In this document: positions 23,578 through 32,454 of the stretch, piece by piece | How positions within the stretch are numbered: the first letter of the stretch is position 1 | Layout: every line of letters starts with the position of its first letter | Origin: Pelagibacteraceae bacterium AG-464-P07 | GTDB lineage: Bacteria > Pseudomonadota > Alphaproteobacteria > Pelagibacterales > Pelagibacteraceae | Length of the DNA stretch: 50,553 nucleotides | Direction of reading: 5' to 3' | NCBI GenBank assembly: GCA_003211695.1 | Contig: QCSA01000008.1 | Coordinates: 1 to 50,553 of the forward strand | The notes under the pieces: generated by a model | The model's input: only the letters and a program-made list of their open reading frames with translations | Database searches by the model: none | What the model was told of the DNA's origin: nothing | Position numbers and translations under genes: made by a program

Positions 23578-24132
23578 TTACGTTACTGGTCGTACCTCTC
23601 GTACTTCGGGAATATAGTGTTTGAGCATATTTTCAATGCCCATTTTTAAGGTTGCCGTTGAACTTGGACAACCAGAACATGACCCTTTCATATGAAGATA
23701 AACAATGCCGTTATCAAAACTTTGAAAAGTAATATCTCCACCATCTTTTGCTACTGCGGGTCTCACTTTAGTATCTAATATCTCTTTTATTTTAATTACT
23801 GCTTCATTATCCTCGGTATTACTTGTGCCAGTTTTATCTTCTTCTTCTTGAGGCATGATAGCAGACCCTGATTTATAGTATTCTATAATAGTTTCGGAAA
23901 TTGAAGGCTTAAGCATTTGCCATTCATGATTATCGCTTTTTGTAATTGAAATAAAATCTGAACCAAAAAAAACTCCCTCGACTCCATCAATTTTGAACAA
24001 ATTTAAAGCGAGCGGGGAACGCTTCGCTTCATCTACGTTGCGAAAATCAGCAGTACCTTTTTCCATTACAGTTTTTCCTGGTAAAAATTTTTGGCTGGAG
24101 GGATTGGGAGTAAGTTCTATTTGCATATTCAT
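23578..24132 (-). CDS. Nfu-type iron-sulfur carrier (Nfu_N + NifU C-terminal domains)
   Basis: 184 residues. The N-terminal Nfu_N domain (residues 3-88) begins IELTPNPSSQKFLPG and contains GVFFGSDFISITK. An acidic linker follows, then the NifU-like domain (112-184) with the cluster-binding pair Cys152-x2-Cys155 in GSCSGCPSSTATLKMGIENML. It is a carrier delivering [4Fe-4S] clusters to client enzymes such as aconitase, FDH or complex I. This domain order equals mitochondrial NFU1 and alphaproteobacterial orthologues. The start codon could be the ATG at 24132 or the Met two codons later. Confidence 0.93.
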   Translation of the reverse strand: MNMQIELTPNPSSQKFLPGKTVMEKGTADFRNVDEAKRSPLALNLFKIDGVEGVFFGSDFISITKSDNHEWQMLKPSISETIIEYYKSGSAIMPQEEEDKTGTSNTEDNEAVIKIKEILDTKVRPAVAKDGGDITFQSFDNGIVYLHMKGSCSGCPSSTATLKMGIENMLKHYIPEVREVRPVT

Positions 24133-24222
24133 TATAATTTATTATTCCTTATTATAGCTGCTACAGCAAATTATACATTTTTTTAAAAAAAAAACAATTT
24201 AAGACGTACGGTAATTTATTGA

Positions 24223-25326
24223 TTATAATACGTAAGGCTCCTTTCTTTTTTGTTCCGAAAGAACACGATCAACACTAAAACAGGTTAAATCTATACTTTG
24301 ATATGATCCTGTCGTGATTAATTCAGTTAAGCCTCTACCTATTCCAGGAGCTTGCATCAAACCTCTTCCTGTAAATCCAGTGGCCAAATAAACATTTTTC
24401 ATTTTTGGATGCTTTCCAACTATAGCGTTGTTGTCCAGCGTGTTAGTATCATAATACCCTGCCCAACCACCTGTAAGTTTTAGTTCTTCAAATACGGGAA
24501 CTCTCTTTGCTAACGCTGGCCAGACTAGTTCTTCAAAATCGTTCCATTCGGGTTCTAAATCAGGTGCATTAAATTTTGAATTCGGAGATCCTGCAATATA
24601 TTCTTTGCCTTCTGGTCTCCAATAAACCCCGGTAGATAAATCTCCAGTCAAAGGCATTTCTGGTATATGTTTTGGACATTTGACTCTAAAGACCGTATGT
24701 TTCTGCGGGGCAACAGGAATATCTGAAAGTAATTTATTAGTCCAACAACCTGCGGCTGACACTATTGTTTCTGCCTCAATTTCTTTAAGATTTTTAATTT
24801 CTTTTTTTTTAAATATTGCACCTAATTCTATTGCTTTATTTTTTAATGCTGCATGAAACATGTGTGGATCAACCCAGCCCTCAACCTTGCTATCAGTATA
24901 GGTGGCTGTTTCTAAACCTTCAGAACTAATCCAAGGAAAAACTTTTGGTAATTCTTCTGCTTTAATATTTTTCGTTTCGGCTTCACACGAATTATGGTTT
25001 TTGAGCGCTTCATATTGTTCGTCTGCTTGCTCCTTATCAAATAACAGAAGATATCCATTAGGCACTACACTAACTGTTGGTTTTCCACTATTTTTTGTTT
25101 CTAATAAATCTGGCAATTGAAAGATAAATTCTTTTGCAAATTTTCCCAGTAATATGTTTTCCTTTTGAAAAAATTGGCGTCTAAATCCTCCTAAAGACAA
25201 TGGAAAGGAAGCATTTTTATAGGTTGGATCACGTTCATAAACTTTAACTTTTTTACCTGCTTTTGAAAGAAAATAAGCTGTGGAAGCCCCAATAATTCCA
25301 CCACCAATTATTACAACATCGTCCAT
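24223..25326 (-). CDS. FAD-dependent oxidoreductase of the DAO family, FOXRED1-like
   Basis: 367 residues from MDDVVIIGGGIIGASTAYFL (FAD dinucleotide motif at residues 6-11). I prefer the ATG at 25326: the upstream ATG at 25365 adds 13 residues before the FAD strand with no family support. Landmarks shared with FOXRED1 are GGFRRQF, PNGYLLL, FPWISSEG, EGWVDPHMFHAAL, WAGYYDTNTLDNNAIVGKHP and ATGFTGRGLMQAPGIGRGLTELI. Human FOXRED1 helps assemble respiratory complex I; bacterial members are usually called sarcosine/glycine oxidase-like. A role in oxidising sarcosine from creatinase is possible, but the FOXRED1 likeness is stronger than any resemblance to SoxB. Confidence 0.85.
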   Translation of the reverse strand: MDDVVIIGGGIIGASTAYFLSKAGKKVKVYERDPTYKNASFPLSLGGFRRQFFQKENILLGKFAKEFIFQLPDLLETKNSGKPTVSVVPNGYLLLFDKEQADEQYEALKNHNSCEAETKNIKAEELPKVFPWISSEGLETATYTDSKVEGWVDPHMFHAALKNKAIELGAIFKKKEIKNLKEIEAETIVSAAGCWTNKLLSDIPVAPQKHTVFRVKCPKHIPEMPLTGDLSTGVYWRPEGKEYIAGSPNSKFNAPDLEPEWNDFEELVWPALAKRVPVFEELKLTGGWAGYYDTNTLDNNAIVGKHPKMKNVYLATGFTGRGLMQAPGIGRGLTELITTGSYQSIDLTCFSVDRVLSEQKRKEPYVL

Positions 25327-25406
25327 GAATCTCTTAAGCTTTGAGAAATATATCACACAACACATTTTTTGTTAGAATTCTTTTAAAATAAAATTAAACT
25401 CAATTA

Positions 25407-26162
25407 ATGACAAAAAATGTATGGATCACAGGTGCAAGCAGTGGAATTGGCAAAGCTTTGGCTATAAAATTTGCTAGTGAAGGTTGGCATGTCGCTGCTT
25501 CCGCTAGAAGGGAAAATTTACTTCAAGAATTAAATAAAGATAATCCTAATATATATTCGTTTCCTTTAGATGTAACAGATGGCTCTCTATGTAAAAAAGT
25601 TTTTAATAATATAGTCGAGAAATTCCAAACAATAGATATTTGCGTTTTTTGTACAGGAATACACGATCCTCAATCAGAAAAAAAAATAAGTGCGGAAAAA
25701 GTCAGAGAGATAATGGAAGTTAATTTTTTTGGAACTTTAAATTGTATTATGGCTGTTAACAATTACTTTAGAGAAAAACAAAATGGTCATATTTCAATAG
25801 TGTCATCTGTTGCAGGATATAGGGGATTTCCAGCAGCATCTGGTTATTGTGCTTCAAAAGCGGCACTAACAAGTCTAGCAGAAAGTCTTTATTTTGATTT
25901 CAAGAGATACAATGTAAGGGTTTCGTTGATAAGTCCAGGTTTTATTAAAACTCCCATGACCGACAAAAATAAGTTTCCAATGCCCATGATTAAATCAGCT
26001 GAATATGCTGCTGAAAAAATCTTTATTGGATTAACAAAACAAAATGTATTTGAAATACACTTTCCTAAAACACTTACAATGATAATGAAATTATTAAAGA
26101 TTATACCTAATTGGCTGTTTTTTTTGATAGTAGGAAGAGGAATTAAAAAAATTAGGCTTTAA
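25407..26162 (+). CDS. Short-chain dehydrogenase/reductase (SDR)
   Basis: 251 residues of the classical SDR fold: cofactor motif TGASSGIG (8-15), NNAG-equivalent region replaced by CTGIHD (82-87), catalytic Asn106, Ser134, Tyr147 and Lys151 (YCASKAA), and SPGFIKTPMT. The Arg34-Arg35 after the second strand suggests NADP(H). The C-terminus has a hydrophobic stretch (IPNWLFFLIVGRGI), so it may be membrane-associated. Substrate unknown. It stands alone on the plus strand between two minus-strand groups. Confidence 0.88.
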   Translation: MTKNVWITGASSGIGKALAIKFASEGWHVAASARRENLLQELNKDNPNIYSFPLDVTDGSLCKKVFNNIVEKFQTIDICVFCTGIHDPQSEKKISAEKVREIMEVNFFGTLNCIMAVNNYFREKQNGHISIVSSVAGYRGFPAASGYCASKAALTSLAESLYFDFKRYNVRVSLISPGFIKTPMTDKNKFPMPMIKSAEYAAEKIFIGLTKQNVFEIHFPKTLTMIMKLLKIIPNWLFFLIVGRGIKKIRL

Positions 26163-26183
26163 TATTTATAAAATCTAGAATGA

Positions 26184-27044
26184 TTAAGCAGTTTTTCTTG
26201 CAAAAAAAGACTGAAATAAAATGGAAAAAATAATTATTCCACCTCCAATTATTACAATTAATGGCGGTAATTCATTTATAAATATCCAGGCCCACACTGG
26301 TCCAAGAATAGCCTCAACCAACATTAATATGCCCACTATAGCTGCAGGAGTATTTTTAGAACCAATAGTAATACAAATGAAACCTAAACCTATTTGGAAA
26401 GTTCCAAGTAAAAATGAAAGGAAAAGATCTTTTGGAGAGATATAAAAACTATTAACTAAAAATGATGCATAGATTGCACTTAAAAGTGCTGCCACAAACA
26501 TAGCTGGTACCATATCAACATGAGGATATTTTCTGACAATAATTACTAATACAGCAAAAGACATTGGCATAGTAAAAGCAACTATATTTCCTAAAAAACC
26601 ACCTGTTGATAATGAGTTTCCTATCATTAACAAAACTCCTGACATCGCAAGAATAATAGAAATTAAAGTATAGACTGAAATTTTTTCTCTCAGAAAAATA
26701 TATCCAAATATAGCTAAGAAGATTGTTTGTGTTGTTATAGTAAAATTTACATTTGCAACGGTAGTATTGTACATAGCAAAAACATATGCGGTAAAACCTA
26801 GCGATATACAAAAACCTGCAAGTAATCCTGGAAATCCAGATATCTTAAATCTTTTAATAGTTTCTTTTTTATATGCAAAAAATAAAAAAAATCCCACTGT
26901 CAAAAAACAAAAAATTGATCTGTACAAAAGTATTTGCCACAAATCTGAACCTTCAAAAGATTTTACAAGTAGACCTCCATAACTTAAAAAAAATGCCCCC
27001 ATCACACATAAAATTGGTCCTGGCATTTTGTAAAGAAATTTCAT
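26184..27044 (-). CDS. EamA/DMT family transporter, linked to the 5-oxoprolinase genes
   Basis: 286 residues, ten predicted helices in two EamA repeats (YIFLREKIS marks the end of the first). It overlaps pxpC by 4 bp at 27041-27044, so it is the third gene of a pxpB-pxpC-DMT transcript. The tight coupling suggests transport of a compound related to 5-oxoproline or glutamate metabolism, but direction and substrate are not determined by the sequence. Confidence 0.85.
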   Translation of the reverse strand: MKFLYKMPGPILCVMGAFFLSYGGLLVKSFEGSDLWQILLYRSIFCFLTVGFFLFFAYKKETIKRFKISGFPGLLAGFCISLGFTAYVFAMYNTTVANVNFTITTQTIFLAIFGYIFLREKISVYTLISIILAMSGVLLMIGNSLSTGGFLGNIVAFTMPMSFAVLVIIVRKYPHVDMVPAMFVAALLSAIYASFLVNSFYISPKDLFLSFLLGTFQIGLGFICITIGSKNTPAAIVGILMLVEAILGPVWAWIFINELPPLIVIIGGGIIIFSILFQSFFARKTA

Positions 27045-28000
27045 TTTATAATAGATTTTGTTTTTAAAGTTTTTGTTATATTTTCAGAGTAAAGTTTAAA
27101 TGCTTTTTCAGCTTCTTCCAATTCTATATATTTAAATAACAGATTTGTACTTGGAACTCTTTGTACCAGTAAATCATAATCCGCGGAAATCACATTGGCT
27201 ATTTTGGGATAACCGCCAATGGTTGGATGATCATTTAAAAGTACAATGGGTTGACCATCGGCTGGAACTTGAATTGATCCCTTAATAATTCCTTCAGATC
27301 TGATATTTGTGCTAACAATATTTTTTAAAAATGTTCCTTCTAACCTCATACCCATGCGATCAGTAAGATTAGAAATTTTATAATTTTTAGAACAAAAATC
27401 CTTTTTGCTTGAATCGGAAAAATAGTCATGCTGTGGGCCCCTCAAGACTCTTATCAAATTATTATTTTTATTTGGAACACTCATAATATAATTATTTTTT
27501 TCTTGTCTATTTTTTTTAAAAAATATTTTATTTTTTAAATTAATTTTTTTTCCTTCATTCGGGCCAATATTTGCTCTGCTTAAAGTTGAGACACTTTTAC
27601 AAAAAGGACTTACTGAAAAACCTCCTTCTATCGCAAAATATCCATAAACCGTTTTATTGGTAGCAAGAATATCAATTTTTTCACCTTCTTCTAGATCATA
27701 GGTTCTATTACATTCTCCATTAATTGTTTCATTCTTTGAATTTATAATTTGAAAATGAACTTTGCCCGCAATTGCAAATTTAGTTTTCCCTTTAATTAAT
27801 TTTAATAAAGGACCTTGGTAAGCAAATTCTAGAACGCCTTCTGTTTTGTCATTTGAAACCAGAGCATTTGCAAACGTAAAAGACTCATAATCCATGCTTC
27901 CGCTTGGAGCTACTCCAAAATGTTGTAGATTAAATCTACCGTGATCTTGAAAAGTAGTGTTTATTCCAGGTCTTAAAATTTCGAAAAAATTGTTATTCAT
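27041..28000 (-). CDS. pxpC: 5-oxoprolinase subunit C (biotin-dependent carboxyltransferase-like)
   Basis: 319 residues of the KipA/AHS2 family: GINTTFQDHGRFNLQHFGVAP near the N-terminus, SGSMDYESFTFANALVSN, RVLRGPQHDYF, TDRMGMRLEG, and SEGIIKGSIQVPADGQPIVLLNDHPTIGGYPKIA. With PxpA and PxpB it forms the prokaryotic ATP-dependent 5-oxoprolinase that opens 5-oxoproline (pyroglutamate) to glutamate. It overlaps pxpB by 8 bp. The distant urea-amidolyase-type domain also occurs in allophanate enzymes, but the presence of pxpA and pxpB settles the assignment. Confidence 0.92.
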   Translation of the reverse strand: MNNNFFEILRPGINTTFQDHGRFNLQHFGVAPSGSMDYESFTFANALVSNDKTEGVLEFAYQGPLLKLIKGKTKFAIAGKVHFQIINSKNETINGECNRTYDLEEGEKIDILATNKTVYGYFAIEGGFSVSPFCKSVSTLSRANIGPNEGKKINLKNKIFFKKNRQEKNNYIMSVPNKNNNLIRVLRGPQHDYFSDSSKKDFCSKNYKISNLTDRMGMRLEGTFLKNIVSTNIRSEGIIKGSIQVPADGQPIVLLNDHPTIGGYPKIANVISADYDLLVQRVPSTNLLFKYIELEEAEKAFKLYSENITKTLKTKSIIK

Positions 28001-28679
28001 TGTTTAGTTTTTCAAATTCTTTCTTTGAAATGGATTTAAATTTAACCATATCACCTGGAGACAGAAGGCAAGGGTTAGTGCTGTCTCTGTTATTAAAAAT
28101 TTTTTTTGGAGTTTTTCCTAAAATATTCCAGCCACCAGGGCTTTCATAGGGATAAATATTACAAAATTTTTCAACTATACCGACTGATCCTGCTGGAATT
28201 TTAACTCTAGGAGTTGTTAATCGGTTTAAAAAAAGTTTAGCGTCTAAATCCCCCATAAAAGGGTGACCAGGAACAAATCCAATCATATATATAAAAAAAA
28301 CGGTATTTAAATGCATATTAATAATTTCTTCCTTATCTATTTTTAAAACCTTACTCATATTTTCTAAATCCATCTCAAAATCATAACAAATGGGAATGGT
28401 CCATTCTTTCATGTTTTCAGATAAATTTAATTTGGAAAAATCAACAGATTTTAAAAAGTCAAAAATTTTGTTGGTGTTTGTTTTATTGAGATCAAAATTA
28501 ATAATCAATTTATTGTAAGAAGGAGTGCAATTTAATATTCCTGATAAATTCCCATCGGAACTCTTTTTTTTAACATGATGGAATAATTTGATTACTTCTG
28601 TGTTTATACTTCTATTTACTTCTTCACCAAAATCACAAACAATGCCACAGTCACCAATATTACTTAATTTTTTTAACAT
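27993..28679 (-). CDS. pxpB: 5-oxoprolinase subunit B (KipI/AHS1 family)
   Basis: 228 residues from MLKKLSNIGDCGIVCDFGEE. The ATG at 28715 would add 12 residues that have no counterpart in the family and would almost abut the divergent pxpA start, so I use 28679. Landmarks are GFVPGHPFMGDL (GFxPGFPYLGG in the family), RLTTPRVKIPAGSVGI and YPYESPGGWNILGKTP. The divergent gap to pxpA (28680-28731) has two TATAAT elements. PxpB works with PxpC in the hydrolysis step. Confidence 0.9.
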   Translation of the reverse strand: MLKKLSNIGDCGIVCDFGEEVNRSINTEVIKLFHHVKKKSSDGNLSGILNCTPSYNKLIINFDLNKTNTNKIFDFLKSVDFSKLNLSENMKEWTIPICYDFEMDLENMSKVLKIDKEEIINMHLNTVFFIYMIGFVPGHPFMGDLDAKLFLNRLTTPRVKIPAGSVGIVEKFCNIYPYESPGGWNILGKTPKKIFNNRDSTNPCLLSPGDMVKFKSISKKEFEKLNNE

Positions 28680-28731
28680 AAATTGATATAATAAATATAA
28701 TTCCTTATTAAACAAATAAAGGTTTTAAAAG

Positions 28732-29505
28732 ATGGAAATTAACATTAACTGCGATTTAGGGGAAAGCTCAAAATTTTGTTCAACCGAAAATGACCCTTTA
28801 TTACTTAAAATTGTTAACTCAGCAAATATAGCATGTGGTTATCACGCTGGGGATAAACAAACCATGGAAAAAACAATCAAAATTTCAAAAGAAAATAGTG
28901 TTAGCATTGGAGCTCATCCTTCTTTTAATGATCCAGAAAACTTTGGAAGGAAAAGACTCAATTTGCCTTCCGGAGAAATATCAAAGTTAATTATTGATCA
29001 AATAAATATTTTATCAAATATAGCAAATAGCTCGGGAATTAAAGTAACACACGTAAAACCTCACGGAGCATTAAATAATATGGCCTGTGAAGATTATGAA
29101 TTAGCAAAAACAATTTCGGAATCTATTATTCAAGTTAACAAAGATTTAATCTTTTTAGTTCCAACGGGATCACAAATGGAAAAGGCTGGGAAAAAACTAG
29201 GAATGAAAGTTGCAACAGAAATATTTTCTGACAGAAATTATGAAGATAATGGAAATCTAGTTTCAAGATCAAAAAGCAACGCAATGATTACAGATCCTAA
29301 AATTGCCAAGAAACATGTAATTAAGATGGTGGAAAATCAGGCATTAAACTGTTATTCAGGAAAACAAATTCCTTGTGAAATTGATTCTATTTGCGTGCAT
29401 GGAGATGGCAAAAGTGCTGTGAGTACCGCTAAAGAAATAAAGGAGGGTTTGATAAAATCTGGAATAATTTTAAAACCTTTAAATAAATTAAAAAAATTTA
29501 TTTAA
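28732..29505 (+). CDS. pxpA: 5-oxoprolinase subunit A (LamB/YcsF family)
   Basis: 257 residues: INCDLGES at residues 4-11, NIACGYHAGD, ISIGAHPSFNDPENFGRK, HVKPHGALNN, EIFSDRNYEDNG and ICVHGDGKSA, all typical of LamB/YcsF (PxpA). It is divergent from pxpB-pxpC, an unusual split since the three are often in one operon. Two TATAAT hexamers (28687-28692 and 28696-28701) can serve as -10 elements; SD AAAGG at 28718-28722. Its stop overlaps the convergent dctM stop by 8 bp. Confidence 0.94.
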   Translation: MEININCDLGESSKFCSTENDPLLLKIVNSANIACGYHAGDKQTMEKTIKISKENSVSIGAHPSFNDPENFGRKRLNLPSGEISKLIIDQINILSNIANSSGIKVTHVKPHGALNNMACEDYELAKTISESIIQVNKDLIFLVPTGSQMEKAGKKLGMKVATEIFSDRNYEDNGNLVSRSKSNAMITDPKIAKKHVIKMVENQALNCYSGKQIPCEIDSICVHGDGKSAVSTAKEIKEGLIKSGIILKPLNKLKKFI

Positions 29506-30808
29506 GTGGTTGAATCATTTGCTGCGGAAGCCAAAGAGCAATTTCAGGAAAAATAATTATTACAATCACAGCTAATATCATTAGTAGAAAAAGTGGAAAG
29601 GCACTTTTTGCTATAAAGCCCATATCTTTATTGGCCATTCCTTGTAATACAAATAAATTAAATCCAACAGGAGGAGTTATTTGAGCCATCTCAACAACAA
29701 TAACTAAAAAAACACCAAACCAAATCATGTCAAAACCAGCCTGTCTAATCATTGGTTCTATAATCGCCATGGTTAATACAACGGCCGAAATTCCATCTAA
29801 AAACATTCCAAGAATAATGTAAAAAAGTGTTAAAACCATAATTAAAACGTAAGGAGACAGTTCCATTTCATTTATCCAAATTGCAAGATTTCTTGGAAGT
29901 CCTGTAAAGCCCATAGCCAAAGATAAAAATGCAGAACCTGCTAAAATAAATGCAATCATACATGAAGTTTTTGTAGCCCCCAGCAAAGACAATTTAAAAG
30001 TTTCTTTACTCAAACTTTTTTGAAAGAAAGATAATATTAAAGCACCTACTACACCCAAAGATGCCGCTTCTGTCGCTGTTGCAATTCCTACATATATAGA
30101 TCCTATAACAGCTAAAATTAAAACTATTACAGGTATCAGTTGCCCTGAATGTTTAATTTTTTGAAAAAAAGAAAATTTCTCATACATTTTAGGCATAATA
30201 TTCTTGTTAAGAACTGACCATCCAATAACATAAAACATAAAAAATATGGCAAGCATGATTCCTGGAATAATTCCAGCTATAAAAAGTTTAGCAATGGATT
30301 CTTGAACCGTTACACCATAAATAATCAATATAATTGAAGGGGGTATCAATAATCCTAAAGTTCCAGATCCTGCCAAGCTTCCAAGTAACAACTTTTCTGG
30401 ATAGTTTCTTTTTCTCAATTCAGGGATAGACATTTTTCCAACAGTTGCAACGGTTGCAGCTGAAGAACCAGAGATCGCAGCAAATAGAGCACAACCAACA
30501 ATATTAACATGAATTAAACCTCCGGGCAGACGTGACATCCATGGGGTCAAACCCTTGAATAAATTTTCAGATAATTTGGTTCTAAATAAAATCTCTCCCA
30601 TCCAAACAAATAATGGCAAAGCAGTTAAGGTCCAAGATGAACTCGTACCCCAAATCGTTGTAGCCATTGCATCCCCTACTGGTCTAGATGTAAAAAGCAA
30701 CATCCCAATAGCCGATACACCCACCATGCTAAGAGCTACCCATATTCCCGTACCCAAAAAAATTAATAAAATAGAGATAAAAAAGATTGTTAGAAATAAT
30801 TCAGGCAT
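29498..30808 (-). CDS. dctM: TRAP transporter large permease (DctM)
   Basis: 436 residues with about twelve helices of the DctM family. It contains LPLFVWMGEILFRTKLSENL, GGLIHVNIVGCALFAAISGSSAATVATVG, SLAGSGTLGLLIPPSI and EMAQITPPVGFNLFVLQG. It uses a sodium gradient to import an organic acid delivered by the periplasmic receptor (31351-32325). Gene order dctP-dctQ-dctM, with 2 bp between Q and M. The adjacent 5-oxoprolinase genes make pyroglutamate or a related amino acid derivative a candidate. Confidence 0.93.
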   Translation of the reverse strand: MPELFLTIFFISILLIFLGTGIWVALSMVGVSAIGMLLFTSRPVGDAMATTIWGTSSSWTLTALPLFVWMGEILFRTKLSENLFKGLTPWMSRLPGGLIHVNIVGCALFAAISGSSAATVATVGKMSIPELRKRNYPEKLLLGSLAGSGTLGLLIPPSIILIIYGVTVQESIAKLFIAGIIPGIMLAIFFMFYVIGWSVLNKNIMPKMYEKFSFFQKIKHSGQLIPVIVLILAVIGSIYVGIATATEAASLGVVGALILSFFQKSLSKETFKLSLLGATKTSCMIAFILAGSAFLSLAMGFTGLPRNLAIWINEMELSPYVLIMVLTLFYIILGMFLDGISAVVLTMAIIEPMIRQAGFDMIWFGVFLVIVVEMAQITPPVGFNLFVLQGMANKDMGFIAKSAFPLFLLMILAVIVIIIFPEIALWLPQQMIQPLK

Positions 30809-30810
30809 AG

Positions 30811-31302
30811 CTAGTTGTTATTTCTATTTAAAATTAACAAAATAAAATTATGTAATACACACACAAAAAATATCGTCGAACCTAATGCTACTGCAACCTG
30901 TGGTATCCAAATATAAATCTCATCTGCTCCTTCGCTTCTTTCTCCAAACTGGATTGAAACGATTAGCATTTTAATAAAATAAAAAGATAAAAAACCTGAA
31001 AAAAAAGTTGCTACAGACAAGCACCACAAGTCCAAAAATCTTCTAACTTCTTTGTTAGCTTTTTCTAAAAATAATGTGATTCTAATATGTCCTTTTTCTC
31101 CAAAGGTATAAGCCAAAGCAAGAAAAGAGGAAGCAGCCATACAGTAACCTGAGTACTCTGCTAAACCCCGGATATAAAAACCAAATATTCTGGAAGCAAT
31201 TCCTGTGAGAATAAATGTTGCAACAAGTATAAGAAATATTGCGGCTATGTAGCCCGATAGCCTGTAAAGAACTTTTAAGTAATGATCTATTTTGCAAAGC
31301 AT
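30811..31302 (-). CDS. dctQ: TRAP transporter small permease (DctQ)
   Basis: 163 residues with four predicted helices (about residues 17-37, 52-72, 90-112 and 131-152), typical of DctQ. The start ATG at 31302 directly follows the T-run of an intrinsic-terminator-like hairpin (31303-31337), so there is no Shine-Dalgarno sequence in the usual position. No better start exists downstream without losing the first helix. Translation therefore probably depends on an unusual mechanism or is low, in line with needing less permease than receptor. Confidence 0.9.
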   Translation of the reverse strand: MLCKIDHYLKVLYRLSGYIAAIFLILVATFILTGIASRIFGFYIRGLAEYSGYCMAASSFLALAYTFGEKGHIRITLFLEKANKEVRRFLDLWCLSVATFFSGFLSFYFIKMLIVSIQFGERSEGADEIYIWIPQVAVALGSTIFFVCVLHNFILLILNRNNN

Positions 31303-31337
31303 AAAAAAAGGCCGTTTAATTATACGGCCTTTTTTTT
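31303..31337 (-). terminator. Intrinsic terminator/attenuator between dctP and dctQ
   Basis: Stem GGCCGT (31310-31315) with ACGGCC (31324-31329), 8-nt loop, extended by an A7 run on one side and a T8 run on the other. In the minus-strand transcript the hairpin ends in a U-run immediately before the dctQ ATG. It should stop most transcripts after dctP and let some continue. Confidence 0.88.
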
Positions 31338-31350
31338 AGAATTAAATTTA

Positions 31351-32325
31351 TTATTTGTAAGCAGCAAGAACAGCTTGTCCTCGAGCTCCTGCTCGATCAG
31401 CCCATTCTTTGGACATTGTCGCACCTACATCTTCAAAATGTTTTTTCAAAGCTGTGTTAACTTTACCAACTTTCATACCAGCATCGGCAAGAGCTTTTTT
31501 ATCATCTTTATTTCCTCTTTTAGATAAATCCCAGCCCTTTTTCTCAGCTTTAGCTGCTTCGGACATGATTAGTTTTTGAGTATCAGCATCTAATTTATTC
31601 CAAGCATCCTTATTTGCAATTACCATGTTCTTTGGAAACCACGCAGCGATATCATAAAAATATCCAACACCATTTTCCCAAATTTTTTTATTTTTTCCTG
31701 TTGTTGGTGATGTAATCATACTTTCAACCGCACCTGTTGAAAAAGCTTGACTAATCTCAGCCGCTTCAATTTTTGTTGGCGCCATTCCAGTCAATTCAGC
31801 AATTCTAATTGTTGCAGCATTGTAAGCTCTAAACTTCAAGCCTTTCAGATCTGCAACACTATTAATTTCTTTTTTGCTATACAAACCTTGAGCCGGCCAT
31901 GGCACTGCGTATAAAAACACTAAACCTTTGCTATCAAGACCTTTTACAATTTCAGGTTTTGAAGCTTTATAAAGTCTCATTGCCGCTCCGTAGTTTGTAG
32001 CTAAGAACGGTTGTGAGTCTACTTCTAATAAAGGATCTTCTTTTCCTAAAGCAGACATAAACCTTTCTCCTATAGGAGCTTGGCCCGTTCTTACTGCTCT
32101 AAATATTTCTCCACCTTTAAATAGTGATCCACCTGGATGAGTCACAATTGTTAGTTTTCCACCACTCTTATCAGTAACATTTTTTGCAAATTCTGTTGCA
32201 TTTGCAGAATGGAAATTACCAGCTCCATAAGCAAGAGCCATATCCCATTTTTCTCCTGCATTAGACAGACTTATACTAAATAGTAAAGCTGCCAACGTCA
32301 GAAAAATATTCTTTAATAACTTCAT
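31351..32325 (-). CDS. dctP: TRAP transporter periplasmic solute receptor (DctP family)
   Basis: 324 residues with a Sec signal peptide (MKLLKNIFLTLAALLFSISL, cleavage after SNA). The mature protein is of the DctP type: GGSLFKGGEIFRAVRTGQAPIG, LKGLKFRAYNAATIRIAELTGMAPTKIEAAEISQAFSTGAVESMITSP and WFPKNMVIANKDAW. The second stretch includes the ligand-carboxylate-binding Arg of the family (LKFRAYN). SD GGAGGGG lies ahead of the ATG. It is first in a dctP-dctQ-dctM operon and separated from the rest by an attenuator. Some Bordetella DctP receptors bind pyroglutamate, which fits the pxp neighbours, but the ligand here is inferred. Confidence 0.92.
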   Translation of the reverse strand: MKLLKNIFLTLAALLFSISLSNAGEKWDMALAYGAGNFHSANATEFAKNVTDKSGGKLTIVTHPGGSLFKGGEIFRAVRTGQAPIGERFMSALGKEDPLLEVDSQPFLATNYGAAMRLYKASKPEIVKGLDSKGLVFLYAVPWPAQGLYSKKEINSVADLKGLKFRAYNAATIRIAELTGMAPTKIEAAEISQAFSTGAVESMITSPTTGKNKKIWENGVGYFYDIAAWFPKNMVIANKDAWNKLDADTQKLIMSEAAKAEKKGWDLSKRGNKDDKKALADAGMKVGKVNTALKKHFEDVGATMSKEWADRAGARGQAVLAAYK

Positions 32326-32413
32326 TTCCCCTCCATAAAGTTTTTTATAACTCTATTTCACAATTTTGAAATGTAAATTGCAATATAAAAATAACCAATT
32401 TTAATTGGATTCA

Positions 32414-32443
32414 TTCACATTACTGTCATAATATTAGTATAAT
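32414..32443 (+). promoter_or_regulatory. Probable promoter of the TerC-like gene, giving a near-leaderless transcript
   Basis: TTCACA (32414-32419) and TATAAT (32438-32443) with 18 bp between. The start site would be near 32450, only about 5 nt from the GTG at 32455, and no SD is present. This is a leaderless-type arrangement. Confidence 0.45.
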
Positions 32444-32454
32444 AAATCTACATA

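Noticed and set aside
24223-25326. Sarcosine oxidase partner for creatinase
   Set aside because: Tempting by pathway, but the sequence follows FOXRED1-like landmarks and the gene is 15 kb away in a different transcript; kept only as an alternative.
25327-25365. Upstream start for the FOXRED1-like protein
   Set aside because: Adds 13 residues before the first FAD-binding strand; family members start immediately before the GxGxxG motif.
28680-28715. Upstream start for pxpB
   Set aside because: Adds 12 residues not seen in the family and would take up the divergent promoter region with two TATAAT elements.
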